DNA of 41,377 nucleotides, from positions 1-41,377 of the forward strand of contig JANWWT010000009.1 of NCBI GenBank assembly GCA_025055675.1, read 5' to 3'. Below, piece after piece: positions 24,824 through 33,467 of this stretch; the stretch's first letter is position 1; the number at the start of each line of letters is the position of its first letter. The notes under the pieces are model-generated. The model did no database searches and was not told the origin of the DNA. It saw only the letters and a program-made list of their open reading frames with translations. This stretch comes from Pseudanabaenaceae cyanobacterium SKYG29 (GTDB lineage Bacteria > Cyanobacteriota > Cyanobacteriia > Pseudanabaenales > Pseudanabaenaceae). The translations under genes and the position numbers were made by a program.

Positions 24824-25473
24824 AAACAACCACCCTACCCCTAACAGAAGTGATAGGAGAAAAACGGGTTACCCTCCATCATTTATCTTGGCAGTCCTAT
24901 CAGCAAATTTTGCGGGCTTTACCCCTGACTAGAGCCGCGCGGCTGACTTACGATCGTGGTGTTTTGGAAATTACTATGCCCCTAGAAGAACATGAATTCT
25001 ATCGCTGCCTCATTGAATTATTTATTCGCATTCTTGTGGTGGAAATGGGCATGAAAGTGAAAACCATGGGGTCAACAACGATCGACCGAGCGGACTTAAA
25101 TCGCGGTGCTGAGCCTGACTGTGCCTACTACATCCAAAATTACGCCCAAGTGGCAGGACGCAAGGTAAATTTTGCTATCGATCCCCCCCCTGATTTAGTG
25201 GTGGAAGTGGACATCACTCACTCTGATATTGATAAAAACCTCTTCTATGCCACTTTGGGTGTGCCAGAATTCTGGCGTTTTGATGGCAAGGAGTGGCGGA
25301 TTTTGCAGCTAGGGGAAGGGAGTTATCAAGAGTGCGATCGGTCACCGACTTTTCCCTGGGTTAAGAAAGAATACCTGTACAATTTCCTAGCAGAGGCAGA
25401 GCAGGATGAAGTAGTAGCAGAGCAAAACTGGCGCCAGTTTGTACGAGATTACTTGGGGCAACAAGCACAATGA
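24820..25473 (+). CDS. Uma2 family protein, copy 2
   Basis: 217 residues, same layout and active-site residues as copy 1 (AEPDCAYY, DLVVEVDITH). The ATG overlaps the copy-1 stop (ATGA). Its central part is nearly identical to copy 1 at the DNA level (a shared stretch around 25030-25082), while its first 59 bases are identical to those of copy 3. This mosaic pattern points to gene conversion between copies. Confidence 0.88.
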   Translation: MKTTTLPLTEVIGEKRVTLHHLSWQSYQQILRALPLTRAARLTYDRGVLEITMPLEEHEFYRCLIELFIRILVVEMGMKVKTMGSTTIDRADLNRGAEPDCAYYIQNYAQVAGRKVNFAIDPPPDLVVEVDITHSDIDKNLFYATLGVPEFWRFDGKEWRILQLGEGSYQECDRSPTFPWVKKEYLYNFLAEAEQDEVVAEQNWRQFVRDYLGQQAQ

Positions 25474-26123
25474 AAACAACCACCCTACCCCTAACAGAAG
25501 TGATAGGAGAAAAACGGGTTACCCTCCACCATTTAACCTGGCAATCCTATCAACAAATTTTGCAGGCTTTACCGCAAACTAGAGCCGCGCGTCTGACTTA
25601 CGATCGTGGTGTTCTCGAAATTACTATGCCCCTAGAAGAACATGAGTCCTTTAGGGAACTACTTGGTTTATTTGTGCGCATTTTGGTGGGGGAAACAGGC
25701 TTGAAATTAAAATCCCTGCGCTCTACTACCCTAGATCGGCAAGACCCACAACTGGGAGCAGAACCTGACAATGCCTATTACATACAAAATCAACCCCAGG
25801 TAGCAGGGTGTAAAGTAGATTTGCAGTCCGATCCTCCCCCTGACTTAGTTATAGGGGTGGACATTACCCACTCTGATATTGACAAAAACAATCTGTATGC
25901 TGCCCTGGGTGTGCCAGAGTTTTGGCGTTTCGATGGTCAAGAATGGCGAATTTTCCAGTTAAGGGCAGAAGTCTATCAAGAGTGCGATCGGTCACCAAAT
26001 TTTCCCTGGGTAAGAAAAGAATATCTCTACAATTTCCTCGCGGAAGCACAACAGGATGAAATTATGGCAGAACGTAATTGGCGTAAGTTTGTGCAGAATT
26101 ATTTAGCAACTACCTCAAACTAA
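25470..26123 (+). CDS. Uma2 family protein, copy 3, altered active site
   Basis: 217 residues, ATGA overlap with copy 2 and the same first 25 residues. The middle has diverged: ELLGLFVRILVGETGLKLKS replaces the copy 1/2 sequence, and the active-site strand reads DLVIGVDITH, with Gly in place of the catalytic Glu. The first Asp is kept (AEPDNAYY). It may be catalytically dead or act as a non-catalytic partner. Its stop overlaps the convergent maf gene by nine bases. Confidence 0.87.
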   Translation: MKTTTLPLTEVIGEKRVTLHHLTWQSYQQILQALPQTRAARLTYDRGVLEITMPLEEHESFRELLGLFVRILVGETGLKLKSLRSTTLDRQDPQLGAEPDNAYYIQNQPQVAGCKVDLQSDPPPDLVIGVDITHSDIDKNNLYAALGVPEFWRFDGQEWRIFQLRAEVYQECDRSPNFPWVRKEYLYNFLAEAQQDEIMAERNWRKFVQNYLATTSN

Positions 26124-26732
26124 ATACACTTTTCTATCACTGGTGAAGCTCAAACTATAGCCCAATTCTTTTAGCATCTGCCGCAGCAGGGGTAAGCTTA
26201 AACCCAAAATGTTGCTAGAACAACCCTCAATCCGATCGATAAACCAGCCCCCCAAGCCTTCCAAAGTGAAACAACCAGCGCAGTGCAGCGGCTCCTTGGT
26301 GTGGATGTATTCCTCAATTTCCCGATCGGTGGCATTAGCGAAATAGACAGTACTGCGCTTGGCTTTGACGACACGGCGGTTATGCAGGACATCAATTAAA
26401 CAATGTCCCGTGACCAATGTCCCTTTGCCCCCCCGCATCTGTTCCCACATCTTGAGCGCATTAGCGATAGTTTCGGGTTTGCCGTAGACACCTGAACTTA
26501 ACTCTAGGACAGAGTCGCATCCCAACACTAAAGCCGCTTGTCCCACAAACTTGGGGGCTACCATTTCTGCCTTACTCTGGGCAAGGATAGTCACGAGGGT
26601 ATCGGCATCTTCCGCCTTCACTTGGTCTTCGTCGAAGTTGCTGGGCCACACGATGGGGTCAATCCCCGCCTGTTGTAGAATGCGGCGACGAGAAGTAGAA
26701 GCAGAGGCAAGGACAATAAAGGGACGGCTCAA
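26115..26732 (-). CDS. maf: Maf-family nucleotide pyrophosphatase
   Basis: A 205-residue Maf protein, a house-cleaning pyrophosphatase acting on non-canonical or modified nucleoside triphosphates. Family blocks are LASASTSRRRIL at the N-terminus, LGCDSVLEL with the active-site Asp, and GYSLSF near the C-terminus. The start is TTG at 26732, overlapping the TGA of the upstream E2 gene (TTGA), so the two are coupled. Confidence 0.92.
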   Translation of the reverse strand: MSRPFIVLASASTSRRRILQQAGIDPIVWPSNFDEDQVKAEDADTLVTILAQSKAEMVAPKFVGQAALVLGCDSVLELSSGVYGKPETIANALKMWEQMRGGKGTLVTGHCLIDVLHNRRVVKAKRSTVYFANATDREIEEYIHTKEPLHCAGCFTLEGLGGWFIDRIEGCSSNILGLSLPLLRQMLKELGYSLSFTSDRKVYLV

Positions 26733-27952
26733 AGGGTCAATTGCTCCACTTGGTTTTCTATGAGGTCGGCGAGGTCTTTGAGGAACTGGGCAGCTTGGGC
26801 ACCATAGATTGTGCGGTGGTCACAGGTGAGATTAACTTCCATCTGGGTCCTGACTATGATTGCTCCCTCTGGAGTTGCCACTACCCTGGGTTGGGATGCC
26901 CCCACAGCTAAAATTGCCCCCGTGCCCGGCGGCAGAATGGCTGTAAACCGATCGACTCCATACATTCCCAAGTTCGATATAGTAAAAGTTCCCGTTGTGT
27001 ATTCCTGGGGCTGGAGCTGCTTCTGTCTTGCCCGTTCTACCAAGGACTGCCACTGCCGCCCAAGGGAGTAAATATCCGTCTTGTCTGCATCCTTTAACAC
27101 AGGGGTAATCAGACCCCCATCCTCCATTGCTACCGCCACGGCAATATTGATTTCCCCGCGATAGGCGATCCCCCGATCGGTATAGTAGGCATTGATAATA
27201 GGATGCTTCTGGAGGGTGAGTGCTGCTGCCTTAGCTAATAACACCGTCATAGTCACGCCCTTGGATTTGACCTGCTTATACAAACGATCGAGGGCAGTCG
27301 TGGTGATTGTATAGCCGACGTAGAAAACAGGTACCTCCAGGCTAGCATTCATATTCCGTACTACCGCCTGCTGCAAGGTTGTCAGGGGCTTAACTTCTGC
27401 CTTGGTTGCAGGAGCAGTTGCTACTGGGACAGAGGGGGGAGCTGTAACTACCTTGGCTGCCTCAGGTGGACGAGATTGTAAGACATCCGCTGCCGTGATT
27501 CTGCCGTGGGGTCCTGTCCCCACGATCGTGGCTAGATCAACTCCCTGTTCCTTTGCCAACTTCTTTGCCCTAGGGCTAGCAATCACCCGGCCCCGCTCGC
27601 CATTGCGCTCTTCCACAGTAGCGGTTGTCGCTACCTCGGTACTAACAGCAACTTTAGCTGGTGTTGTCGTGGTGTTAGCGGGAGAGGCAGATGGTAAATT
27701 TTGTAACTCTGCTTCCGTGTCAGCAATGTAGGCTAGAACCGCACCGACAGGCGCATTACTGCCAGCAGGGACTAGAATCTGCCCTAGATAGCCGTCATAA
27801 AAACTCTCCACATCCATGTCAGCTTTGTCCGATTCCACCACCAGGACTGTCTCCCCCTTTTTCACCTTATCCCCAGGGGATTTAAGCCAAGCGGTGATCT
27901 TCCCTTCCGTCATCGTCGAGCTAAGGGCAGGCATGAAAACTTCGTGGATCAT
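26729..27952 (-). CDS. Dihydrolipoamide acetyltransferase (E2) of pyruvate dehydrogenase
   Basis: A 407-residue E2 chain that moves the acetyl group to CoA. Domains in order: one lipoyl domain with VVESDKADMDVE (lipoylated Lys near residue 43), an Ala/Pro/Thr linker, the peripheral subunit-binding domain RVIASPRAKKLAKEQGVDL...VGTGPHGRI, and the acyltransferase core from about residue 185. The core active site reads DHRTIYGAQAAQ: the His is present but the usual Asp of HRxxDG is Tyr, as in other cyanobacterial and plastid-type E2 proteins. Single lipoyl domain, normal for this group. Followed by coupled maf. Confidence 0.95.
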   Translation of the reverse strand: MIHEVFMPALSSTMTEGKITAWLKSPGDKVKKGETVLVVESDKADMDVESFYDGYLGQILVPAGSNAPVGAVLAYIADTEAELQNLPSASPANTTTTPAKVAVSTEVATTATVEERNGERGRVIASPRAKKLAKEQGVDLATIVGTGPHGRITAADVLQSRPPEAAKVVTAPPSVPVATAPATKAEVKPLTTLQQAVVRNMNASLEVPVFYVGYTITTTALDRLYKQVKSKGVTMTVLLAKAAALTLQKHPIINAYYTDRGIAYRGEINIAVAVAMEDGGLITPVLKDADKTDIYSLGRQWQSLVERARQKQLQPQEYTTGTFTISNLGMYGVDRFTAILPPGTGAILAVGASQPRVVATPEGAIIVRTQMEVNLTCDHRTIYGAQAAQFLKDLADLIENQVEQLTL

Positions 27953-28096
27953 GGCAGCAATTTGTGAGAACTTCCCTATGATAACCTAGCTAGCCCCGGA
28001 GCGATCTGCCAACTCTTTATACTGATGCCTGGGGACTAGACAGAGGGGAAAAGTGTGCTACGATTAAGGAACAATATTTAGATTTTCACAGCGAGG

Positions 28097-28381
28097 ATGT
28101 ACTGGGAAAGCGTTTTATTACTGACCTCCATGGCAGTAGTCGTACCCTACGCCTGTTTTTCCCTTGTCAACTCTCTAATGAATGAAGATGCAGAGCGCAA
28201 GTATGGCAGTAAGGCGAAAACTGTTGCCACAACCCTGGTCATCCCCAAAGCAAAGGTTAGTCGGCAAGAGGAGAAAAAGGGTGGCAGTGCCCTGGTTAAG
28301 CTGAGTAAGCAAGAAAGTGCCCTAGTGAAGACTAGCATCTACAGATTTGCCACCCGTAGTTCCGACCCCAAAAACACCTAA
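28097..28381 (+). CDS. 94-residue single-pass membrane protein, unknown
   Basis: Not recognised. One hydrophobic segment (about residues 5-26, LLLTSMAVVVPYACFSLVNSL) is followed by a basic, lysine-rich soluble tail of about 65 residues (ERKYGSKAKT, VSRQEEKKGG). GAGG lies directly against the ATG, which is too close for a normal ribosome-binding site. It is divergent from the E2 gene and ends four bases before the convergent NB-ARC gene. Confidence 0.6.
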   Translation: MYWESVLLLTSMAVVVPYACFSLVNSLMNEDAERKYGSKAKTVATTLVIPKAKVSRQEEKKGGSALVKLSKQESALVKTSIYRFATRSSDPKNT

Positions 28382-28384
28382 GCT

Positions 28385-29962
28385 CTACACTGCGAGGTTA
28401 GCGGTAGTAGAAGTTACTTGCAACTGTTGCAAGAGCAGCCTTAGATTCATCGAGCAGTAGTTAGACAGATTTTGGTCATTACCAGTCAGGAGGTTAGTGA
28501 GATGGGCAGCCAGGAGGTCGCGGCTAGCAAAGCTAGTGGTCAGTCGCTGTACTAGGGGATACATGATAAATCGCACCTGGCGTTCACGGATGGGCGGAGG
28601 AGAACTGGGACGGATCAACAAATATTGGGAGAGAAAACTCAGATTGCCTGTGGTGATAGAAATAAAGGCTTCACTCACCAAGTGCTCCAAGATGTAGGTC
28701 ATCACTACGGGCTGCAGCGTGAACCCCCCCGATCGTTTTTCAATCAACGACCGCCACTTCAGAGAATAGAGAGCTTCCAACAGCCCTGGGCAATTGCCAT
28801 TAACGGACATATCTGACTGTAGCTGCTTGTGGGAGACAGGAGTTTGATTGATAGCCAGCCAAAACATGATCTGCTGCTCCACCTCTGTCAGCCGTTGCCA
28901 TTGTTGGTCTAGTAGCTGACGGATACTGCTAAAGACAGGGGTATTCTGGGCAAGGAATTCGGCAATATTGCCGTCGAACAGTTCTTGAATCGAGCGGAAG
29001 ACAACCTTGAGTGCCATGGGATTACCGCCATAGAACTCCATCAGTTCCCTAGCAGCACTGGGGTCAGACAGACCTTTGGCAAAAATACTGAGAGCCTCCT
29101 CTTCTAACCCCTGCAGTTGAATAGAGCGGACCGTTTCCCCTTCGAGGGGAGCAAGTTCGTCGGGTTTTTCCCTACCGTTGAGCAACAGACAGCTTTGGTG
29201 TTTGACTTCTCCCACCTGGCGGAAAATTTCGCCAAAAGCCTCATAGCCAGGTAAGTAGGTACCTGTAGTTTTCCCCCCTGCCATTATTCCTTCTACCCCA
29301 TCTAAGATCAGCAGACAGCGGTGCTGCCGCAAATGATTCATCAAGAGGGAAAGCAGAGTGTCTAAATTGCCATTACTGGCCTGCCCGAAGAAGTAAAGCA
29401 GGTCAAGGAGGAGTTCTTGGGGTGTGGGGGCATGGGTCAGGGAGCGCCAAATAATATACTGAAAATCCCCTTGTACCTGTTCCGCTAACTTGATGGTAAA
29501 GAGAGTCTTGCCTATGCCACCAATGCCAAAGATACCGATCAGTCTCAATTGGTCAGCTTGAATCCATTGGGTTAATTCCCCTAGCTCCTTGCCCCTGCCA
29601 AAGAAGAGACTGGTATCAGGGGCTTTGCCCCAATCAATATAGCGCCCATCGGGGGTAGGGGGGACAAAGCGTATTTCTGGGGTGGTGGTGGGTGTACTCT
29701 GCTGCTGCCGCCGCGCTAATTGGCGACGGAATACTACTTGTAAGTTATTTTTGGACACTCTTTCCCCTAATGCCTTAGAGAGGGACTGCCAGAGTTTGTA
29801 GCCCACATCTCTTATGTAGGAAGCATCATAGCCGGAAGCTTCGGCGATCTCTACGTAGGTTTTACCCTCCCAGGCTTGGCGAAATAACAGTTCCTGGACG
29901 TTGCTTAACCGTTTTTGCTGTAACACAGCATCGACAATTACTAAGGCATCTTCCACACTCAT
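28385..29962 (-). CDS. NB-ARC STAND ATPase with N-terminal helix-turn-helix
   Basis: About 525 residues. The N-terminal part (SNVQELLFRQAWEGKTYVEIAEASGYDASYIRDVGYKLW) looks like the helix-turn-helix domain that precedes NB-ARC in many cyanobacterial STAND proteins. The NTPase has P-loop GIGGIGKT, Walker B LLILDGVEG, the arginine sensor in NGREKPDEL and the GxP motif YGGNPMAL. A winged-helix region follows (SHKQLQSDM...SLKWRSLIEKRSGGFTLQP). Most relatives continue into WD40 or TPR sensor repeats; this one stops after a short helical tail. I prefer ATG 29962, with GAGG six bases upstream. Role in regulation or defence is unknown. Confidence 0.88.
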   Translation of the reverse strand: MSVEDALVIVDAVLQQKRLSNVQELLFRQAWEGKTYVEIAEASGYDASYIRDVGYKLWQSLSKALGERVSKNNLQVVFRRQLARRQQQSTPTTTPEIRFVPPTPDGRYIDWGKAPDTSLFFGRGKELGELTQWIQADQLRLIGIFGIGGIGKTLFTIKLAEQVQGDFQYIIWRSLTHAPTPQELLLDLLYFFGQASNGNLDTLLSLLMNHLRQHRCLLILDGVEGIMAGGKTTGTYLPGYEAFGEIFRQVGEVKHQSCLLLNGREKPDELAPLEGETVRSIQLQGLEEEALSIFAKGLSDPSAARELMEFYGGNPMALKVVFRSIQELFDGNIAEFLAQNTPVFSSIRQLLDQQWQRLTEVEQQIMFWLAINQTPVSHKQLQSDMSVNGNCPGLLEALYSLKWRSLIEKRSGGFTLQPVVMTYILEHLVSEAFISITTGNLSFLSQYLLIRPSSPPPIRERQVRFIMYPLVQRLTTSFASRDLLAAHLTNLLTGNDQNLSNYCSMNLRLLLQQLQVTSTTANLAV

Positions 29963-30115
29963 GGACATCCTCACACTCCCGCAAAAGCTCTCTGGTACCA
30001 CATTTGTCTAAACCCGGCAACTATAAGTCGCTTTGGATGAACATAAAATAGCAGAATTTCTTAAATATGCAAGGGTAAGACCTTAGAATATTGGTGCTTT
30101 GTGCAAATTTCATCT

Positions 30116-31309
30116 ATGGTCAATCAGCGAAGATGGCTGGTCATTCCCCTGGGTATGATAGTCATGCTGTGCCTGGGGACTGTCTATGCCTGGAGTATTT
30201 TTCGAAAACCCCTGGAACAGGAAATTGGTCTGAATGCCACAGCTAGTCTCTTGCCCTATACCTTTGCTTTGTTTTTCTACTCTCTGTTGATGCCGATTAC
30301 AGGATTTTACATCCCCCGCCTGGGCACAAGACGGGTAACAGCGATCGGGGGGGGACTTGTGGGACTGGGGTATATTCTCGCCAGCTTTGCCGACAGTTTG
30401 CCCCTTTTGCTTCTCTCCTATGGGGTGATCACAGGCTCAGGCATTGGTATTACCTACGGTGTGCCCCTGTTGGTATCGTCGCGGTGGTTTCCCGACCGCA
30501 AAGGCTTGGCGGTAGGATTGACGATCGTGGGCTTTGGTCTTTCCCCTATTATTACGGCTCCCCTGGCCAATTGGCTCATTACTACCTATGGTGTCCGTCT
30601 GACGTTGCGGGTATTGGGGGTAGTGTTTATGGCAGTGATTCTGAGGATTGCCGCTGCTATGGGCTTACCCCCTAGGAATTGGTCTCCCCCTAGCAAAGTA
30701 AGCGAGGTGGTGGGGTCTACCACTGTCTATCCCTCTAGTCTGTGGCAAAGTCGGGCATTTTATGGTCTGTGGCTCTGTTACAGCATTGGTACTTTGATTG
30801 GCTTGAGTGCGATCGGTATTTCTAGTCCCGTTGGACAGGAAGTGATTAAAATTAGTCCTACTGTAGCCGCTGGCAGTGTAGCGCTGTTTGCTGTGTTTAA
30901 CGGGGTAAGCCGTCCTCTGTTTGGCTGGTTGGCTGACCGCTTTCCCCCTCGTTATGTGGCTATTTTCTCCTACGTTTTAATTTTGCTTGCCTGTATTCTA
31001 ATGGCAAACAGCACCGTTGGACAGGTGATCAATTATCTGGTGGCTTTTTGTCTATTTTGGTTTTGTTTGGGGGGCTGGCTGGCGATGGCTCCTACGATTA
31101 CTCTACAGTTTTTTGCGCCAGAGCAGTATGCCCAAAATTATGGTATTGTCTTTACTGCCTATGGCTGTGGTGCCCTAGTAGGGACGCTGCTAGCAGGGCG
31201 TATTCGCGATCTGTTTGGCTCCTATAATTTGGTCTTCTCCGCTATGGCAGTAGGGGCAATTGTTGGCATTCTGCTAGCTTGGACAATGCTGAAGCCCGAT
31301 CGGGTATAG
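30116..31309 (+). CDS. OFA-type major facilitator (oxalate/formate antiporter family)
   Basis: About 397 residues with twelve likely membrane helices in the MFS pattern. The N-terminus MVNQRRWLVIPLGMIVMLCLGTVYAWSIFRKPLE is typical of the OFA family, as is GSGIGITYGVPL in helix 4 and the DRFPPR loop between helices. The substrate is unclear: OFA proteins carry oxalate, formate, pyruvate or other organic anions. I start at ATG 30116 rather than the upstream GTG at 30101. The gene ends 14 bases before the convergent lptB-like gene. Confidence 0.9.
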   Translation: MVNQRRWLVIPLGMIVMLCLGTVYAWSIFRKPLEQEIGLNATASLLPYTFALFFYSLLMPITGFYIPRLGTRRVTAIGGGLVGLGYILASFADSLPLLLLSYGVITGSGIGITYGVPLLVSSRWFPDRKGLAVGLTIVGFGLSPIITAPLANWLITTYGVRLTLRVLGVVFMAVILRIAAAMGLPPRNWSPPSKVSEVVGSTTVYPSSLWQSRAFYGLWLCYSIGTLIGLSAIGISSPVGQEVIKISPTVAAGSVALFAVFNGVSRPLFGWLADRFPPRYVAIFSYVLILLACILMANSTVGQVINYLVAFCLFWFCLGGWLAMAPTITLQFFAPEQYAQNYGIVFTAYGCGALVGTLLAGRIRDLFGSYNLVFSAMAVGAIVGILLAWTMLKPDRV

Positions 31310-31323
31310 CAAATGATTGGTTG

Positions 31324-32052
31324 CTAAAAGTGAAACCGCTCCCCCAAGTAGTATTTCCGCACTTGGGGATTTGCTGATAACTCTTGACTATTGCCCGCTG
31401 CCAAAATTTCCCCGTCTCGCATGATGTAAGCCCGATCGATTACTGCTAGGGTCTCTCGCACGTTGTGGTCGGTAATTAGAATGCCTATGTTTCTTTGTTT
31501 GAGCACTGCCATAATTTCTTGAATTTCCGCAACGGCGATCGGGTCAACACCAGCAAAAGGTTCATCCAGTAATAAGAACTTAGGGCCCTCTATGCCCACA
31601 GCCAAAGCTCTAGCAATTTCAGTACGGCGACGTTCCCCCCCGGAGACCTGAATACCCAAGCTATGGGCAACATGTTCCAGGCGAAATTCCTGCAGGAGTT
31701 GATACAGGCGTTCCCGCCGTTTCCCTAGGGGTACCTGGGTTTGTTCCATAACTAGGAGGAGATTTTCTGCCACGGTCAAATGACGAAAGATGGTTGGTTC
31801 CTGTGCCAGGTAAGCAATCCCCAGGCGGGCACGGCGATGGATAGGTAGGCGGGTAATATCTCTGCCCCCCAAACAGACATAACCTTCATCGGGTTGTACC
31901 AAGCCCGTAGCAATATAGAAAGTCGTGGTCTTGCCCGCGCCATTCGGTCCCAATAGCCCTACAATTTCCCCTTGGGCAACGGACACACTCACCTGCTGTA
32001 CTACTCGCCGTCGACCATAGGTCTTACTGACACTGCGTAGGCAAATTTCCAT
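31324..32052 (-). CDS. lptB: LptB-type ABC transporter ATPase
   Basis: A 242-residue ATPase of the lipopolysaccharide-export complex (LptB2FG) or a close relative. Walker A is GLLGPNGAGKTTTFY, the signature VSGGERRR, Walker B FLLLDEPFAGVDPIA and the H-loop ITDHNVRE, all as in LptB. I start at ATG 32052 (MEICLRSVSKTYG). The frame extends to 32166 but that part lies inside folK and is not ABC-like. It overlaps the folK 3' end by 29 bases. The lptF/lptG permease is not in the window. Confidence 0.92.
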   Translation of the reverse strand: MEICLRSVSKTYGRRRVVQQVSVSVAQGEIVGLLGPNGAGKTTTFYIATGLVQPDEGYVCLGGRDITRLPIHRRARLGIAYLAQEPTIFRHLTVAENLLLVMEQTQVPLGKRRERLYQLLQEFRLEHVAHSLGIQVSGGERRRTEIARALAVGIEGPKFLLLDEPFAGVDPIAVAEIQEIMAVLKQRNIGILITDHNVRETLAVIDRAYIMRDGEILAAGNSQELSANPQVRKYYLGERFHF

Positions 32053-32569
32053 AGGGTATAGGGGCACATAAAGGATGGCTAAGGGACTGAGCAAGGTGTA
32101 AAACCGATCGTTTTGCCACGGGATGCCACCAGTCCGGAGCGATTTCTGCCAAGGGAAACAGGACAAACCCCCGATCGGTCATTCTGGGATGGGGCACCTG
32201 CAGCGTCGGGGTATTGATAATCGCATCGCCGTAAAATAACAAGTCCAAATCTAAAGTCCGTGCCCCCTTATCTGCTGTGCGTACTCTGCCAAAGGACTGC
32301 TCCACCTGTAACAAAAACTCCAGTAGCTCTGCCGCTGACAAACAGGTAGTGCCAACGACACAGCCATTAATAAAGTCAGGTTGGTCAACTATCACTGGTT
32401 TGCCGTTCTGATAACCGATCGGTTTGGTTTTATACCAGCGCGACACCGCTGTAATTGCCACCTCTCTTTGCAATGTGCACACCGCCTGGTTGACAATTGC
32501 TAGGGAATCCCCCAGGTTACTGCCTAGGGCAATAGCACACCGTACCTTATTTCTTTTTACCAAAGCCAA
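32024..32569 (-). CDS. folK: 6-hydroxymethyl-7,8-dihydropterin pyrophosphokinase
   Basis: Folate pathway enzyme HPPK, 181 residues. The pterin/ATP site shows as ALGSNLGDS, the Mg-binding and catalytic stretch as KGARTLDLDLLFYGD, and VPHPRMTDRGFVLFPL follows. It overlaps the J-domain gene upstream by 23 bases and the lptB-like gene downstream by 29, so three tightly packed genes share a transcript. An alternative TTG at 32563 would shorten the N-terminus by two residues. Confidence 0.95.
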   Translation of the reverse strand: MALVKRNKVRCAIALGSNLGDSLAIVNQAVCTLQREVAITAVSRWYKTKPIGYQNGKPVIVDQPDFINGCVVGTTCLSAAELLEFLLQVEQSFGRVRTADKGARTLDLDLLFYGDAIINTPTLQVPHPRMTDRGFVLFPLAEIAPDWWHPVAKRSVLHLAQSLSHPLCAPIPYGNLPTQCQ

Positions 32570-33413
32570 ACCAACCCTTTTTCTCTTCCTGTTTGGGTGC
32601 TGCCATCTTTCTTTCTACTTCCGTCAGCATCTTTTTCGCCTCTTGATGATTGGGGTCAATTTTCAGCGCCCTTTGCAGGGAACTCCTCGCTATAGTCAAA
32701 GACCCCTGGTTCATGTACACCACCCCCATCAAATAATGGAGAGTTGCACTCTCGGCGGTTTTCTTCTCTGCTGCTTTCAACTCCTTGAGGGCATCCGTCC
32801 ATTGCTTCTTGCCGATAAACAGCTCTGCCATCTGTAACTCACGGCGGATTTTGCTATCGTAATCTACTGGGTCACTAGCATAGGAATTACCAGTAGTGAT
32901 TGGTTCTGCCTTCTTCGGCACAGTAATCGTCTCTTGAGATAGTAGGTAAATCAAATTCACTTCACTCAAATCAGCCACTGTCTCTAGCGCCTTATTTACA
33001 TTTTGGTAGAGATTAGTCGCTAAACTAGCTACCACCCTAGGATAAAAAGTGGGATGGAACTCTCTCTGGAATTTTTGCGCCACAGGACTGACGATTTCCA
33101 CCTGCTCGTCTTTCTTCTTGATATTTTGCACCACTAATTTGAGGGTAGCCCAATATTCACCCCTAGCTCGGTCATTCGTTAACAACTGGTAAGCGGGACT
33201 GATAAGGCGGGCAAAGAGCATCGTGGCAAGGAGGCGCTCGCGGTCACTGCCCTGAAACGTATCGGGGTGAAGAGTTTTAGCAATAACTAGGAAGCAGCTT
33301 CTGATTTCCTCTGGTTCTGCTGTCAGCGGTGCACCTAAAACTGCATAGTGATCAGTCACCTGGTACTTGGCTAGTCCTCTGTTAATTTTCAGTTGTTGTG
33401 GTAATTGCACCAC
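32547..33413 (-). CDS. J-domain protein with C-terminal TPR
   Basis: A 288-residue protein. The N-terminal J domain (about residues 20-75) keeps the Hsp70-activating HPD motif (LHPDTF, residues 49-51) though it is otherwise divergent (DHYAVLGAPLTAEPEEI). The middle is helical. Near the C-terminus are two TPR units (WTDALKELKAAEKK and ARSSLQRALKIDPNHQEA), and the chain ends in a short basic tail GFGKKK. Start GTG at 33413. It lies 54 bases downstream of an Hsp70-like ATPase gene on the same strand, suggesting a dedicated chaperone pair. Confidence 0.85.
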   Translation of the reverse strand: MVQLPQQLKINRGLAKYQVTDHYAVLGAPLTAEPEEIRSCFLVIAKTLHPDTFQGSDRERLLATMLFARLISPAYQLLTNDRARGEYWATLKLVVQNIKKKDEQVEIVSPVAQKFQREFHPTFYPRVVASLATNLYQNVNKALETVADLSEVNLIYLLSQETITVPKKAEPITTGNSYASDPVDYDSKIRRELQMAELFIGKKQWTDALKELKAAEKKTAESATLHYLMGVVYMNQGSLTIARSSLQRALKIDPNHQEAKKMLTEVERKMAAPKQEEKKGWFGFGKKK

Positions 33414-33467
33414 GACTACCTCTCCAACCCCCTGTCCTAATCATACACCAGAGCTCGGAAAGACCGA

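Noticed and set aside
32053-32166. N-terminal extension of the LptB-like protein
   Set aside because: The added 38 residues lie within folK in another frame and are not found in the ABC ATPase family; the ATG at 32052 gives the standard N-terminus.
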